From NCBI RefSeq assembly GCF_002220775.1, contig NZ_CP019685.1, positions 1,612,001 through 1,676,000 on the forward strand: 64,000 nt of DNA, in the 5' to 3' direction. The position numbers were made by a program, and so were the translations under genes. The stretch is from Campylobacter sputorum. Lineage in GTDB: Bacteria; Campylobacterota; Campylobacteria; Campylobacterales; Campylobacteraceae. The notes beneath the pieces were generated by a model. The model did not search any database. It had not been told where the DNA came from and was given only the letters and a program-made list of their open reading frames with translations. Shown piece after piece: positions 47,438 through 55,636 of the stretch. Positions within the stretch are counted from its first letter, which is position 1, and each line of letters opens with the position of its first letter.

Positions 47438-48223
47438 TCAACCAAATTTACCACCAACATATTCTTGAAGCAGTTTTTCTCTAGGATTTTCAAATATCTG
47501 TTTAGTTTCTCCAAATTCAACCAAATCCCCAAGATACATAAATGCAGTATAATCACTAATTCTAGTAGCTTGTTGCATATTGTGCGTAACTATAACTATG
47601 GTGTATTTTTCTTTTAGTCTATTAATAAGTTCTTCTATAGCTATAGTTGAGATTGGATCAAGTGCAGAAGTTGGCTCATCAAAAAGCAAAACATCTGGAC
47701 TAACTGCAATCGCTCTAGCAATGCAAAGTCTTTGCCTTTGTCCACCACTCAAACCGCCAGCATCATCATTTAATCTATCTTTAACCTCATCCCAGATATT
47801 TGCACCTTTTAGGGATTTTTCAGTAATTTCAGATAAAACTTTTTTATCTTTAATGCCTTGAAGTTTTAAACCATATTCAACATTATCTTTTATACTCATA
47901 GGAAAAGCTGTAGGTTGTTGAAAAATCATTCCTATTTTTATTCTAAGATCTATTAAATCTGTTTTTGGATCTAATATATTTTTATCATGAAACAGTATCT
48001 CTCCTTCATATCTATTGCCTGGATAAAGATCGTGAATTCTATTTATGGAACGAATAAGTGTTGATTTACCACATCCACTTGGCCCAATGAGTGCTGTTAC
48101 TTTATTTATAGCAACAGGCATATTTATATTCCTTAAATTTGGACTTTGAGAACTTGCATACCAAAATGAAAAATCTTTGATAGTTAAAATCTTTTTGTCA
48201 TGAATTTCAGTTATAGTTGACAT
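47438..48223 (-). CDS. pstB: Phosphate ABC transporter ATP-binding protein
   Basis: A 261-residue ATPase energising high-affinity phosphate uptake. Walker A is [16 protein letters not shown], the signature [17 protein letters not shown], Walker [15 protein letters not shown] and the switch His [30 protein letters not shown] following Walker A is characteristic of PstB. It lies 3 bp after pstA. No phoU follows. Confidence 0.96.
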   Translation of the reverse strand: MSTITEIHDKKILTIKDFSFWYASSQSPNLRNINMPVAINKVTALIGPSGCGKSTLIRSINRIHDLYPGNRYEGEILFHDKNILDPKTDLIDLRIKIGMIFQQPTAFPMSIKDNVEYGLKLQGIKDKKVLSEITEKSLKGANIWDEVKDRLNDDAGGLSGGQRQRLCIARAIAVSPDVLLFDEPTSALDPISTIAIEELINRLKEKYTIVIVTHNMQQATRISDYTAFMYLGDLVEFGETKQIFENPREKLLQEYVGGKFG

Positions 48224-48226
48224 ATG

Positions 48227-49084
48227 TTACCTTTTCTTTTGTTTGATTAAAAATCTACACACTATATTTATACCTAAAACAAATACAGCTAATAAAAACG
48301 CTGTTGACCATGCAATTATATTTTGATATTCATCTGGATATTGTGTAAACTCATAAATTGTATTTGTAAGAGATGGCATAGGCTCTAATGGGTTTAATAC
48401 AAAAAAATCACTATGAAATGATGTAAATAAAAGTGGTGCTGTTTCTCCTGCAACTCTTGCAATAGAAAGTATTATACCAGTTACTAATCCATTTTTAGCA
48501 GCACGAAAAATTATATCTACTATGACTCTATACTTAGGTGCACCAAGTGCAATAGCTGCTTCTCTTAAAGTTTGTGGCACAAGTGTCAACATATCATCAG
48601 TTGTTTTTAAAACAACAGGTATCATCATTATACAAAGTGCTATAGATCCAGCTAAACCACTATAACTATTCATAGGACTTACTAATATTGCATATGCAAA
48701 AGCACCAATTACAATAGATGGGGTACTCATCATAATATCGCTCATATTTCTAACGAAATTTGATTTTTTATCATTTGGACCACCATATTCACTTAAATAT
48801 GTTCCTGCTAATAACCCAATGGGAATACCTATTAAAGAAGCTATAGTTATCAAAATTGCATGACCTACTAAAGCGTTTCTAATACCGCCTTCTATAGTAT
48901 CAGTTAAAAACATCCTAAAACTAAAACCATCAATGCCTTTTATAACTAGTGTTAATATTATCCAAAAAAGAAATAAAAGACCAATTATTGCAAAAAATAT
49001 AGAAAAAGTACTTACAATATTATTTATAAATACTCTTTTTTTAGTAGCTTGAAGCCTTAATTTCAAAAATCTGTCTTCACTCAT
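48227..49084 (-). CDS. pstA: Phosphate ABC transporter permease PstA
   Basis: A 285-residue permease with six membrane helices. The EAA loop interacting with PstB is visible as LREAAIALGAPKYRVIVDIIF (near 185-205). PstA-specific features include TAPLLFTSFHSDFF near the C-terminus. It overlaps pstC by 4 bp. Confidence 0.95.
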   Translation of the reverse strand: MSEDRFLKLRLQATKKRVFINNIVSTFSIFFAIIGLLFLFWIILTLVIKGIDGFSFRMFLTDTIEGGIRNALVGHAILITIASLIGIPIGLLAGTYLSEYGGPNDKKSNFVRNMSDIMMSTPSIVIGAFAYAILVSPMNSYSGLAGSIALCIMMIPVVLKTTDDMLTLVPQTLREAAIALGAPKYRVIVDIIFRAAKNGLVTGIILSIARVAGETAPLLFTSFHSDFFVLNPLEPMPSLTNTIYEFTQYPDEYQNIIAWSTAFLLAVFVLGINIVCRFLIKQKKR

Positions 49085-49962
49085 TTTATAACCCTTTTTT
49101 CTCTTAAAAACACAAATTTAGCTATGGCTATAGTTATAAAACTAATAACAAAAAGTATGAGTGCTAGATAAAATAAACTGCTTTCATAAATTTCATTACC
49201 CATTGCTTCGCCAAATTGCGTAGCTAATGTAACTGGTATACTAGTTGCTGGATCAAAAATGCTATTTGGCACAACAGAAATTCCTCCAAGCAAAAATGCA
49301 ACAGCCATTGTTTCTCCAAAAGCTCTGCCTAAAGCTAAAATTATTGAACCTATAATGCCAGCTTTAGAATATGGGAAAATTATATCTTTTACCACATCAA
49401 ACTGAGTTGCACCCAAGGCATAAGCAGATTCCTTTAAAATTTCAGGAGTTGCTTCCATGCTATCTCTTGTAACTGAGGCAATAAATGGTAGTATCATTAT
49501 AGAAAGCACAATTCCACCAGTTAAAAGTCCCATGCCTGTTCCGCCAAAGAGTTTTTGTATTATTGGAACAAAATATAAAAATCCCCACATACCATATACA
49601 ATAGAAGGAATGGCAGCTAAAAGTTCTATATTTATACTGAAAAAATTTCTAATTCTAAATGGAGCAATTTGAGTTAAAAATATAGCTATTCCAATCGCAA
49701 CAGGAGTTGCTAATAACATAGCAATTATAGTTGATACAATAGAACCATAAATGGAAGCAAAACCTCCAAATTCACCTTTATTTACATCCCAAGTTGAATT
49801 TATCAAAAATTCAAATCCAAACTCTTTTATAGCAGGTATTGAGTAATAAACAAGTGCGATAAAAATAGCAAATAGTATCACAAGAACTAAAATAGAAGCT
49901 GTTTTAGTAAAACTACAAAATATAAGTTCTCTAAATCTTGCATTTTTTTGAATATTTGTCAT
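49081..49962 (-). CDS. pstC: Phosphate ABC transporter permease PstC
   Basis: A 293-residue permease with six membrane helices. The EAA loop is ILKESAYALGATQFDVVKDI (near 180-200) and AFGETMAVAFLLG follows, containing the Arg/Glu channel region conserved in PstC. It is separated from pstS by 76 bp containing a hairpin, so expression is likely lower than that of pstS. Confidence 0.95.
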   Translation of the reverse strand: MTNIQKNARFRELIFCSFTKTASILVLVILFAIFIALVYYSIPAIKEFGFEFLINSTWDVNKGEFGGFASIYGSIVSTIIAMLLATPVAIGIAIFLTQIAPFRIRNFFSINIELLAAIPSIVYGMWGFLYFVPIIQKLFGGTGMGLLTGGIVLSIMILPFIASVTRDSMEATPEILKESAYALGATQFDVVKDIIFPYSKAGIIGSIILALGRAFGETMAVAFLLGGISVVPNSIFDPATSIPVTLATQFGEAMGNEIYESSLFYLALILFVISFITIAIAKFVFLREKRVIK

Positions 49963-49986
49963 GAATTATTCTTTGTTATTAAATTT

Positions 49987-50015
49987 AAAAACCCTAAATT
50001 TAATTTAGGGTTTTT
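49987..50015 (-). terminator. Hairpin between pstS and pstC (partial terminator)
   Basis: Perfect 14-bp arms AAAAACCCTAAATT and AATTTAGGGTTTTT surround a single T. The arms start with A and end with T runs, so the structure can act as an intrinsic terminator in either direction. Placed 24 bp after the pstS stop, it would let binding-protein mRNA exceed permease mRNA, the usual logic in binding-protein-dependent transporters. Confidence 0.65.
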
Positions 50016-50038
50016 GTATTTTAAGATAAAACTTAAAC

Positions 50039-51061
50039 TTATTTTGGAGAAATACCGTATTTTTTCCAATACTCATTAATCATTTTAACAGTATCTTCAG
50101 GAAGAGGTAAATAACCTAAATCTTTAGCCATTTTTTGTCCTTTTTGACTTTCAAAAGCCCAGCTGAAAAATCTAGTTACTTTTTTTGCTGACTCCACATT
50201 ATCACTAGGAACAAGAACAAATGTTGCAGCTGCTATAGGATATGATTTTGCACCTTTTCCATAAGCTAAAACATCATAAAAATGTTCATCAATGCTAAAG
50301 TTTGAATTTAATGCAGCTTTTGCAAAATTCTCTTCAGTTGGTTCAGCCCAATCGCCATCTTTTGTTTGCAAAGTAGCAGCATCTAGATTTTCTTTTACTT
50401 TATAAGCATATTCTATATAACCAATTGAATTTTTTGTTTGCTTAATTGTCTTAGCAACAAGTGGATTTCCTTGAGCGGGAGTAACTTTTGCACCCCAATT
50501 TATTGTCTTTTGTGCACCGAAATTTTTTGCCCAATCTTCATTTGCTTTTGAAATATAACTTGTAAAATTAAATGTCGTTCCACTTGATTCACTTCTAACA
50601 ACTGGCACTATATCTGCATCTGGGAGTTTAATATCTGGATTTAATTTTGTTAAAACAGGATCATTCCATTTTGTTATCTTACCTGAAAATATACCAGCAA
50701 CTGCTTTACCATTTAGTTTAAGAGCATGATCCTTTATATCATCTAGATTATAAGCTAAAACTATACTTCCTATAACTGTTGGAAATTGAAGTAATTTTTT
50801 ATCTTTTAACTCATCTTTTTTTAAAGCTGAATCTGTTCCACCAAAATCTCCATTTCTGTCTGTAATTGCACTCACGCCTTTTCCACTTCCACCGCCACTA
50901 TAAGTAACTTGATTTTTTGTATCACTATAGTAACCTTTTGCCCAATCTTTATAAACTGGAAGCGGGAAAGTTGCTCCTTGACCCATTATTTTATCGGCAG
51001 CATTTGCACTACCCACAGCAACCATTGACGCTATTACTAAACCTGTTAATTTTTTTAACAT
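50039..51061 (-). CDS. pstS: Phosphate-binding protein PstS
   Basis: A 340-residue periplasmic receptor for phosphate. The signal peptide covers residues 1-21 (KLTGLVIASMVAVGSANA) and the mature protein begins near ADKIMGQGATFPLPVY. Ligand-binding loops are YSGGGSGKGVSAI, DFGGTDSAL, and RSESSGTTFNFTSYI, all conserved in PstS. It heads the pstSCAB operon, behind a probable pho box. Confidence 0.96.
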   Translation of the reverse strand: MLKKLTGLVIASMVAVGSANAADKIMGQGATFPLPVYKDWAKGYYSDTKNQVTYSGGGSGKGVSAITDRNGDFGGTDSALKKDELKDKKLLQFPTVIGSIVLAYNLDDIKDHALKLNGKAVAGIFSGKITKWNDPVLTKLNPDIKLPDADIVPVVRSESSGTTFNFTSYISKANEDWAKNFGAQKTINWGAKVTPAQGNPLVAKTIKQTKNSIGYIEYAYKVKENLDAATLQTKDGDWAEPTEENFAKAALNSNFSIDEHFYDVLAYGKGAKSYPIAAATFVLVPSDNVESAKKVTRFFSWAFESQKGQKMAKDLGYLPLPEDTVKMINEYWKKYGISPK

Positions 51062-51097
51062 TTTTACATCCTTTCTGAGATATTTGCAGATTATTCT

Positions 51098-51134
51098 ATT
51101 ATAGATTTATTACAAATTGAAAACAATTTGAAAA
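51098..51134 (-). promoter_or_regulatory. Probable pho box and -10 promoter of pstS
   Basis: Two adjacent 11-bp direct repeats differing at one base occupy 51113-51123 and 51124-51134; on the coding strand each reads TTTTCAAATTG or TTTTCAATTTG. Nine bases downstream lies TATAAT (51098-51103). Tandem 11-bp repeats replacing the -35 box are the architecture of PhoB-type activator sites; the C. jejuni PhosR regulator binds GTTTC-like tandem repeats. Regulation by phosphate starvation is therefore inferred. Confidence 0.6.
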
Positions 51135-51196
51135 AAATATTTTTATTTTATTTATTGTATACCTTAATTCTATACATAAAATATTTCATCTTAACA

Positions 51197-51340
51197 ATGA
51201 ACTATGATATAGCAATAATTGGTTTTGGGAAAGCTGATAAAATGGCAAATCTTGGGAAAAGGTTGCTTTGATTGAAAAAACTAAAAATTTTAAGAGTATA
51301 AAATGTTGATGTTTGTAGCAAGAGTGTTTAAAGCAATTAT
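51197..51340 (+). pseudogene. N-terminal remnant of a FAD/NAD disulfide oxidoreductase
   Basis: From ATG 51197 the frame reads MNYDIAIIGFGKA, the start of the FAD-binding Rossmann fold. It then loses register and continues as VALIEKTKNFKSIKC in the next frame (to 51309), after which codons resembling the family's Cys-x4-Cys redox site appear (DV, then C, then SKSV). Several frameshifts and stops are present, so it is dead. It ends just before the stop of the DUF4857 gene on the other strand. The matching C-terminal end of such a protein lies at 60342-60752, on the far side of the iron operon. Confidence 0.7.
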
Positions 51341-51348
51341 TATATGAA

Positions 51349-52515
51349 CTATACCACTAAAACACTCAAAAAGCCGTAAATTCCAAAGATTAAAACAAGG
51401 ATTGATTTTGCAAATCTCTCTTTTTTGTTTCTAAAAATATACAACGCAAAAACAAAAAGCAATAAATTTAACCAAAAAACTTTAAAGTTAATATTTGAAA
51501 TATTAAATTTATAAGCATAACTATCTGCTAAAAAAATTTCAAAAGGCAAAACAATCTTTTTTATCATTTTTAGTCCGTTTAATGTGCCAAATTTATACTC
51601 AAAAGTCCTTAAAACATTGTAATTTTTATCAAAATAATATACATAAACTATGTCATTTTTCTTAATACTCATGCTTTTACTCATCGGTGTTATAGAGATC
51701 TCAAGCCTATCTGTAGCTGGATCATAATGTTTGCTTGGTAAATTTATAAGACTATAATTATCATAACTTACCAAACTAACGCCGTTCTTATCAATAATAG
51801 CACCATAAAATTCACGTCTTTCATTTTCACTAATAAGCATAAAATCTACATCTTTTATTTTGGTTTTTTTGACAAATGGGGCCAAGTTTTTCATTTTTAT
51901 ATGAAAGAGCTCATTTTTACTATCTTTTAAAAATACTCCCTCATCAAATGGTTTTTTGGTAGTTGGGTTTGTAAAATGGGCTTGAATGGGAAACTTAAAA
52001 TCCAAATTTAAAAGAGTGGTTGTAAATTCCTTGCTTAAATTTTCATCCTTTTTAAGAGTGTTTAAATTTGTAAAAATAATACCTGATTTATCACTAGTAA
52101 TGGCAAATTCGTTGTATCCTAATTTTAAATATTTCGGATTTGACTCAAAAATAGTAAAGATAGGTGGATATTTTTGGTTAAAATTTTCAGGTTTTATACT
52201 AAATTTTTGTGAATTTGCTCTTATTTTATCTGCATTTCTCCACTCATCATAAGGAAAACGGTTATTTGCGATAAGGTATGTATAAAAAGAAAATGGCAAA
52301 GAGTCTAAATACTCATCAAGGCTTAAATTTTTATCTTTGCCTTTAAAATACAACACCTCTTTTTGCTTTGATGTTTGAATTATAAAGTCATTATAAACTT
52401 CCGAATAATTTATGCTTGCACTCTCTTTTGGAGATTTTAAAAGTGCATCAATACCTCTTGGCAAAAAAATAGCCAAAATAAAAGATAGTATAACAATCTG
52501 TATGATTTTTCTCAT
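51349..52515 (-). CDS. DUF4857-type membrane-anchored protein of an ABC transporter
   Basis: A 388-residue protein with one membrane helix at residues 6-22, a large extracytoplasmic domain rich in beta strands (~30-330) and two membrane helices at the C-terminus (WLNLLLFVFALYIF and ILVLIFGIYGFLSV). Domain identity is from memory of DUF4857 proteins, which are encoded beside a small permease and an ABC ATPase, as here. The overlap with the permease gene is 4 bp. Role unknown; a partner of the ABC module in iron or heme uptake is likely from context. It is the last gene of the iron operon. Confidence 0.65.
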   Translation of the reverse strand: MRKIIQIVILSFILAIFLPRGIDALLKSPKESASINYSEVYNDFIIQTSKQKEVLYFKGKDKNLSLDEYLDSLPFSFYTYLIANNRFPYDEWRNADKIRANSQKFSIKPENFNQKYPPIFTIFESNPKYLKLGYNEFAITSDKSGIIFTNLNTLKKDENLSKEFTTTLLNLDFKFPIQAHFTNPTTKKPFDEGVFLKDSKNELFHIKMKNLAPFVKKTKIKDVDFMLISENERREFYGAIIDKNGVSLVSYDNYSLINLPSKHYDPATDRLEISITPMSKSMSIKKNDIVYVYYFDKNYNVLRTFEYKFGTLNGLKMIKKIVLPFEIFLADSYAYKFNISNINFKVFWLNLLLFVFALYIFRNKKERFAKSILVLIFGIYGFLSVLVV

Positions 52516-53195
52516 TTTATATAACCTTTTTTATAATTTTCAAAAGCTATAGATAAAGTGCAAATCGCATAAATAAATGAAAGCAAAAGATAAAAACCAC
52601 TGTTTTGATTATAATAAAAACTTGGAATTTTGCTAATGTTTGGATTGAACTCGCTATATAAAAAAAACACAGCAAGAGTAAAAAGTGCGTTTACAATGGC
52701 TCTTTTTTTAATCGGCTCAATTATGACACTACCGCACATAAGATATAAATTTAGACCAAATAAACAGCTAAAAATCAAGTGCGAGTTTATAAGTTTTATA
52801 AGTTCATTATGAAAATATATTTTGCAAATCAGGTTAAAAACTATAAATTCTAATAAATAAACCAATATGATACAAAAAAAGCCCACAAGGACTATATAAG
52901 AGATGTTTTTTAAAATGCTATTTGGAAAGTGCAAACTTATTCTAAGTCTTGCACTAATCCTCTCTTTTGAAAATACAAGCACCCCTACAACAAAAGCAAA
53001 GATGATGTTTAAAACATCAAGCCCAAAAAATGAAAAGTTTTTTGTATATAAAACCCCTAAATTTAAGACAACAGCATCATTTGAAATGACAAAATTTCTA
53101 AAAATAAAAGCTATGTATATTAAAAAACTTATAATTAAAGCTATAAATACATATAAAAATTCTCTAAATTTATAAAACTCTTTTTTAAACATCAA
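52512..53195 (-). CDS. ABC transporter permease-like membrane protein
   Basis: A 227-residue protein with six predicted membrane helices, no signal peptide and no EAA loop, like ABC-2-type permeases. Segments include FVYIAFIFRNFVI-like N-terminal helix and a cytoplasmic stretch FSKERISARLRISLHFPNSI. It overlaps the ATPase gene by 4 bp and the DUF4857 gene by 4 bp, so the three form one module. Sequence conservation is too low for a named family. Confidence 0.65.
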   Translation of the reverse strand: MMFKKEFYKFREFLYVFIALIISFLIYIAFIFRNFVISNDAVVLNLGVLYTKNFSFFGLDVLNIIFAFVVGVLVFSKERISARLRISLHFPNSILKNISYIVLVGFFCIILVYLLEFIVFNLICKIYFHNELIKLINSHLIFSCLFGLNLYLMCGSVIIEPIKKRAIVNALFTLAVFFLYSEFNPNISKIPSFYYNQNSGFYLLLSFIYAICTLSIAFENYKKGYIK

Positions 53196-54034
53196 TATCT
53201 CCCTGTATAACCCAAAAATGCATCTTCAAAGCTTAAATTTAACTCTTTTGCATCCTTTGAAACACCGTCTAAAAAACCATAAATTTGTACTTCATTGTTA
53301 AGCTCAACAGTACTTTTTATGCCCGAAATTTCATTTAAATTTGCATTTTTTGGAAGCGAGTAGCCTTTGAAATTTGCTCTAAATTCATCGTATTTCATTA
53401 TAAGAGGTGACTCATTTTTTTGTATGATAACTATATCATCAAGCAATTTATCCAAGTCATTTACAATATGGGTTGTCATCAAAACGCTTTTTTCACCATT
53501 TTTTAAATAATCACTTAAATATTCAATAAAAAGCCGTCTATATCCCGTATCAAGCCCAAGAGAGTAATCATCAAGGATTAAAAGCTCAGGAGAGCTAGCA
53601 AAGATAAGTCCTAAAACGACTTGCGATCGCTGTCCACAAGATAATGTTGAAATTTTTTGATTCATATCAACTCCAAGTTTTTTAAAAAGGTCAAAAAAAC
53701 ACTCTTTTTTAAATTTTGTTTTATACTGAGTTGAGTAAATTTCATATAAATTTTTAACTTTTAAATAATCGTAAGTTATATATCCTTCATATAAAAGCCC
53801 TATCTTTGCTCTTGCTTTAGGACTTAAATTTGTGCTGTCTTCACCATAAATCAAGCATTTTCCTGAAGTCGGTGTTAAATTTCCCATCAAAATATTTATA
53901 GTTGTGCTTTTGCCGACGCCATTTTTACCTAAAAGACCTACGACTTTGCCTTTTTCTACACTGAAATTTAGATTTTCATATATCTTTTTTTTACCATAAT
54001 AATGCGTTAAATTTATACATTCTATCACATTCAT
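53192..54034 (-). CDS. ABC transporter ATP-binding protein with altered Walker B
   Basis: A 280-residue ATPase. Walker A is LLGKNGVGKSTTINIL (near 33-48), the signature is LSCGQRSQVVLGLIF (Cys for Gly in LSGGQ), Walker B is LLILDDYSLGLD and the switch region MTTHIVNDLD. The catalytic Glu after Walker B is Asp here, a change that usually slows hydrolysis. The C-terminal ~70 residues form a separate small domain. It is coupled by 4-bp overlaps to tonB upstream and to the permease downstream. Confidence 0.85.
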   Translation of the reverse strand: MNVIECINLTHYYGKKKIYENLNFSVEKGKVVGLLGKNGVGKSTTINILMGNLTPTSGKCLIYGEDSTNLSPKARAKIGLLYEGYITYDYLKVKNLYEIYSTQYKTKFKKECFFDLFKKLGVDMNQKISTLSCGQRSQVVLGLIFASSPELLILDDYSLGLDTGYRRLFIEYLSDYLKNGEKSVLMTTHIVNDLDKLLDDIVIIQKNESPLIMKYDEFRANFKGYSLPKNANLNEISGIKSTVELNNEVQIYGFLDGVSKDAKELNLSFEDAFLGYTGRY

Positions 54035-54825
54035 CTTAGTTCCTTTGAGTTAAAATTTATAGGTACATTTATTTGAGTACCGATAACTTCAATAGGAAAA
54101 TCAACTTTTGCTTTATCTATTATGGCAAGAGCGTGTTTATCGAGGATATTAGCTCCACTACTGCTAGATACTTGCAAAATTTCAAAGTTATCTTTATCTT
54201 TAAGTTTAAAACTTACCACAACCCTGCCCTGAATACCCATAATTTCTGCTTTTTTAGGATATGTTTTGTATTTTAAAATAGCCTTATAAATAAGCCCAGC
54301 TATATTAGTTCCATCATTGTCTTTTTTTGTACCACTTGCCGTATTACCACCTGCTATATTTACATTATTTGAGCTTTTAACAAGAGAGGTTTTTTTCTGA
54401 TTAATACTGCTTTTTTTGCATCCATTTTTGCATTTGTGAATCTCTTTTTTTATCTCTTTTTGCATTTTTTTGTTTGTTACTTCTTTTTTGATAATAACTG
54501 GTTCTTTTATTATATCTTTGGATGACTCTATAATTTTAGAACTCTCTTGCGAATCAGATATTTCTACAACATCATCTTGTATGCTTTCAATGTTTGACAT
54601 TTCATCACTTACTATATCAGAATTTGCACTAGAATCCTTATTTGTATCATTGCTAGCTATTTGAGTAAAAGATACACTAAAAGCACTTCTAGTTTCTATA
54701 TTATCAGAAAAGCTAATATTAGTTTTTTCATTTTGTATTCCATAATGATATGCTGCAAAAGCCGATACATATATACAAGTCGAGATAAAAATAGAAACAA
54801 AAAGTCTTTTTTTATTATTATTCAT
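54031..54825 (-). CDS. tonB: Energy transducer TonB
   Basis: A 264-residue protein with one N-terminal membrane anchor (LFVSIFISTCIYVSAFAAYHYG), a long periplasmic linker rich in Ser, Glu, Lys and Ile (not the usual Pro repeats) with a CKNGC pair near residue 132, and a C-terminal TonB domain (YPKKAEIMGIQGRVVVSFKL and DKAKVDFP). It passes energy from ExbBD to the outer-membrane receptor encoded in the same operon. It overlaps exbD and the ATPase gene by 4 bp each. Confidence 0.85.
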   Translation of the reverse strand: MNNNKKRLFVSIFISTCIYVSAFAAYHYGIQNEKTNISFSDNIETRSAFSVSFTQIASNDTNKDSSANSDIVSDEMSNIESIQDDVVEISDSQESSKIIESSKDIIKEPVIIKKEVTNKKMQKEIKKEIHKCKNGCKKSSINQKKTSLVKSSNNVNIAGGNTASGTKKDNDGTNIAGLIYKAILKYKTYPKKAEIMGIQGRVVVSFKLKDKDNFEILQVSSSSGANILDKHALAIIDKAKVDFPIEVIGTQINVPINFNSKELR

Positions 54826-55220
54826 TTTTTTACCTCTGTCATGATGATAAAATTCGAGAGTTCATGCTTTTTTAAAAGCTGAACAATATCAATAAAATAT
54901 TTAAATTCCGACTTCTCATCTCCTTTAAATATTAATGGAGTCTTTTTATCAAGAGCTCCTAAATTTAGCTCAAGTGTTTCGATATCAACCAAATTGCCAT
55001 CAAATTTCATAGTCCCATCAGCATAAAGTGAAATCTCAACTCTTTGTTTTGGAAACTCATCAGAACTTGTACCACTTTTTGGCAGATTCATATCCACTTT
55101 GCTATACTCAATAAAACTAGCTGCACACAAAACAATAGTGAGCAAAACCAACATAACATCAATTAATGGGACTACATTTAGCTTAAAATCATTTTCTATT
55201 TTCAAGACAATCTCTTTCAA
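54822..55220 (-). CDS. exbD: Biopolymer transport protein ExbD
   Basis: A 132-residue protein with one membrane helix carrying the functionally required Asp (NVVPLIDVMLVLLTIVL, Asp near residue 21) and a periplasmic domain ending in NFIIMTEVKK. It couples proton flow to TonB with ExbB. It overlaps exbB by 32 bp, more than usual, and tonB by 4 bp. Confidence 0.88.
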   Translation of the reverse strand: MKEIVLKIENDFKLNVVPLIDVMLVLLTIVLCAASFIEYSKVDMNLPKSGTSSDEFPKQRVEISLYADGTMKFDGNLVDIETLELNLGALDKKTPLIFKGDEKSEFKYFIDIVQLLKKHELSNFIIMTEVKK

Positions 55221-55623
55221 AAATAGTTATTTTAAGCTGAGCTTTTCTAATAAAAAAACTATGAATAACAAGACTAGGAATGGCAACCACAAGTCCTAAA
55301 GCTGTCGCATAAAGTGCAGTTGAAAGACCTGTCATTATGGTCGCTGTTTCAAAATTTCCACTTCTGCCCATATCATAAAAAACAATGATAATACCAACAA
55401 CTGTACCTAAAAGACCAACATAAGGTGCATTTGAACCAATAACACCGATAGTTGTTAAATTTCTACTAACATCTATTTGCAAATCTTGCAATGTTTTATA
55501 TTTTTCTACTTTTATCATCAAGAAAAATAGTACTCTTTCAATACCAAGTGTTATGACAACAAAACCCATAAAACCAAGCGTTCCAAAGATTATAAAGTCA
55601 ATGTGTCTGCTTAAAAATTCCAA
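55189..55623 (-). CDS. exbB: Biopolymer transport protein ExbB
   Basis: A 144-residue MotA/TolQ/ExbB-family channel protein of the short type. Conserved parts are SNAPYVGLLGTVVGIIIVFYDMG (near 65-87) and GLSTALYATALGLVVAIPSLVIHS (near 98-121), forming the two long helices of the proton channel. It starts 13 bp after the receptor gene. Confidence 0.9.
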   Translation of the reverse strand: MEFLSRHIDFIIFGTLGFMGFVVITLGIERVLFFLMIKVEKYKTLQDLQIDVSRNLTTIGVIGSNAPYVGLLGTVVGIIIVFYDMGRSGNFETATIMTGLSTALYATALGLVVAIPSLVIHSFFIRKAQLKITIFERDCLENRK

Positions 55624-55636
55624 ACTCTCCTCCTAA

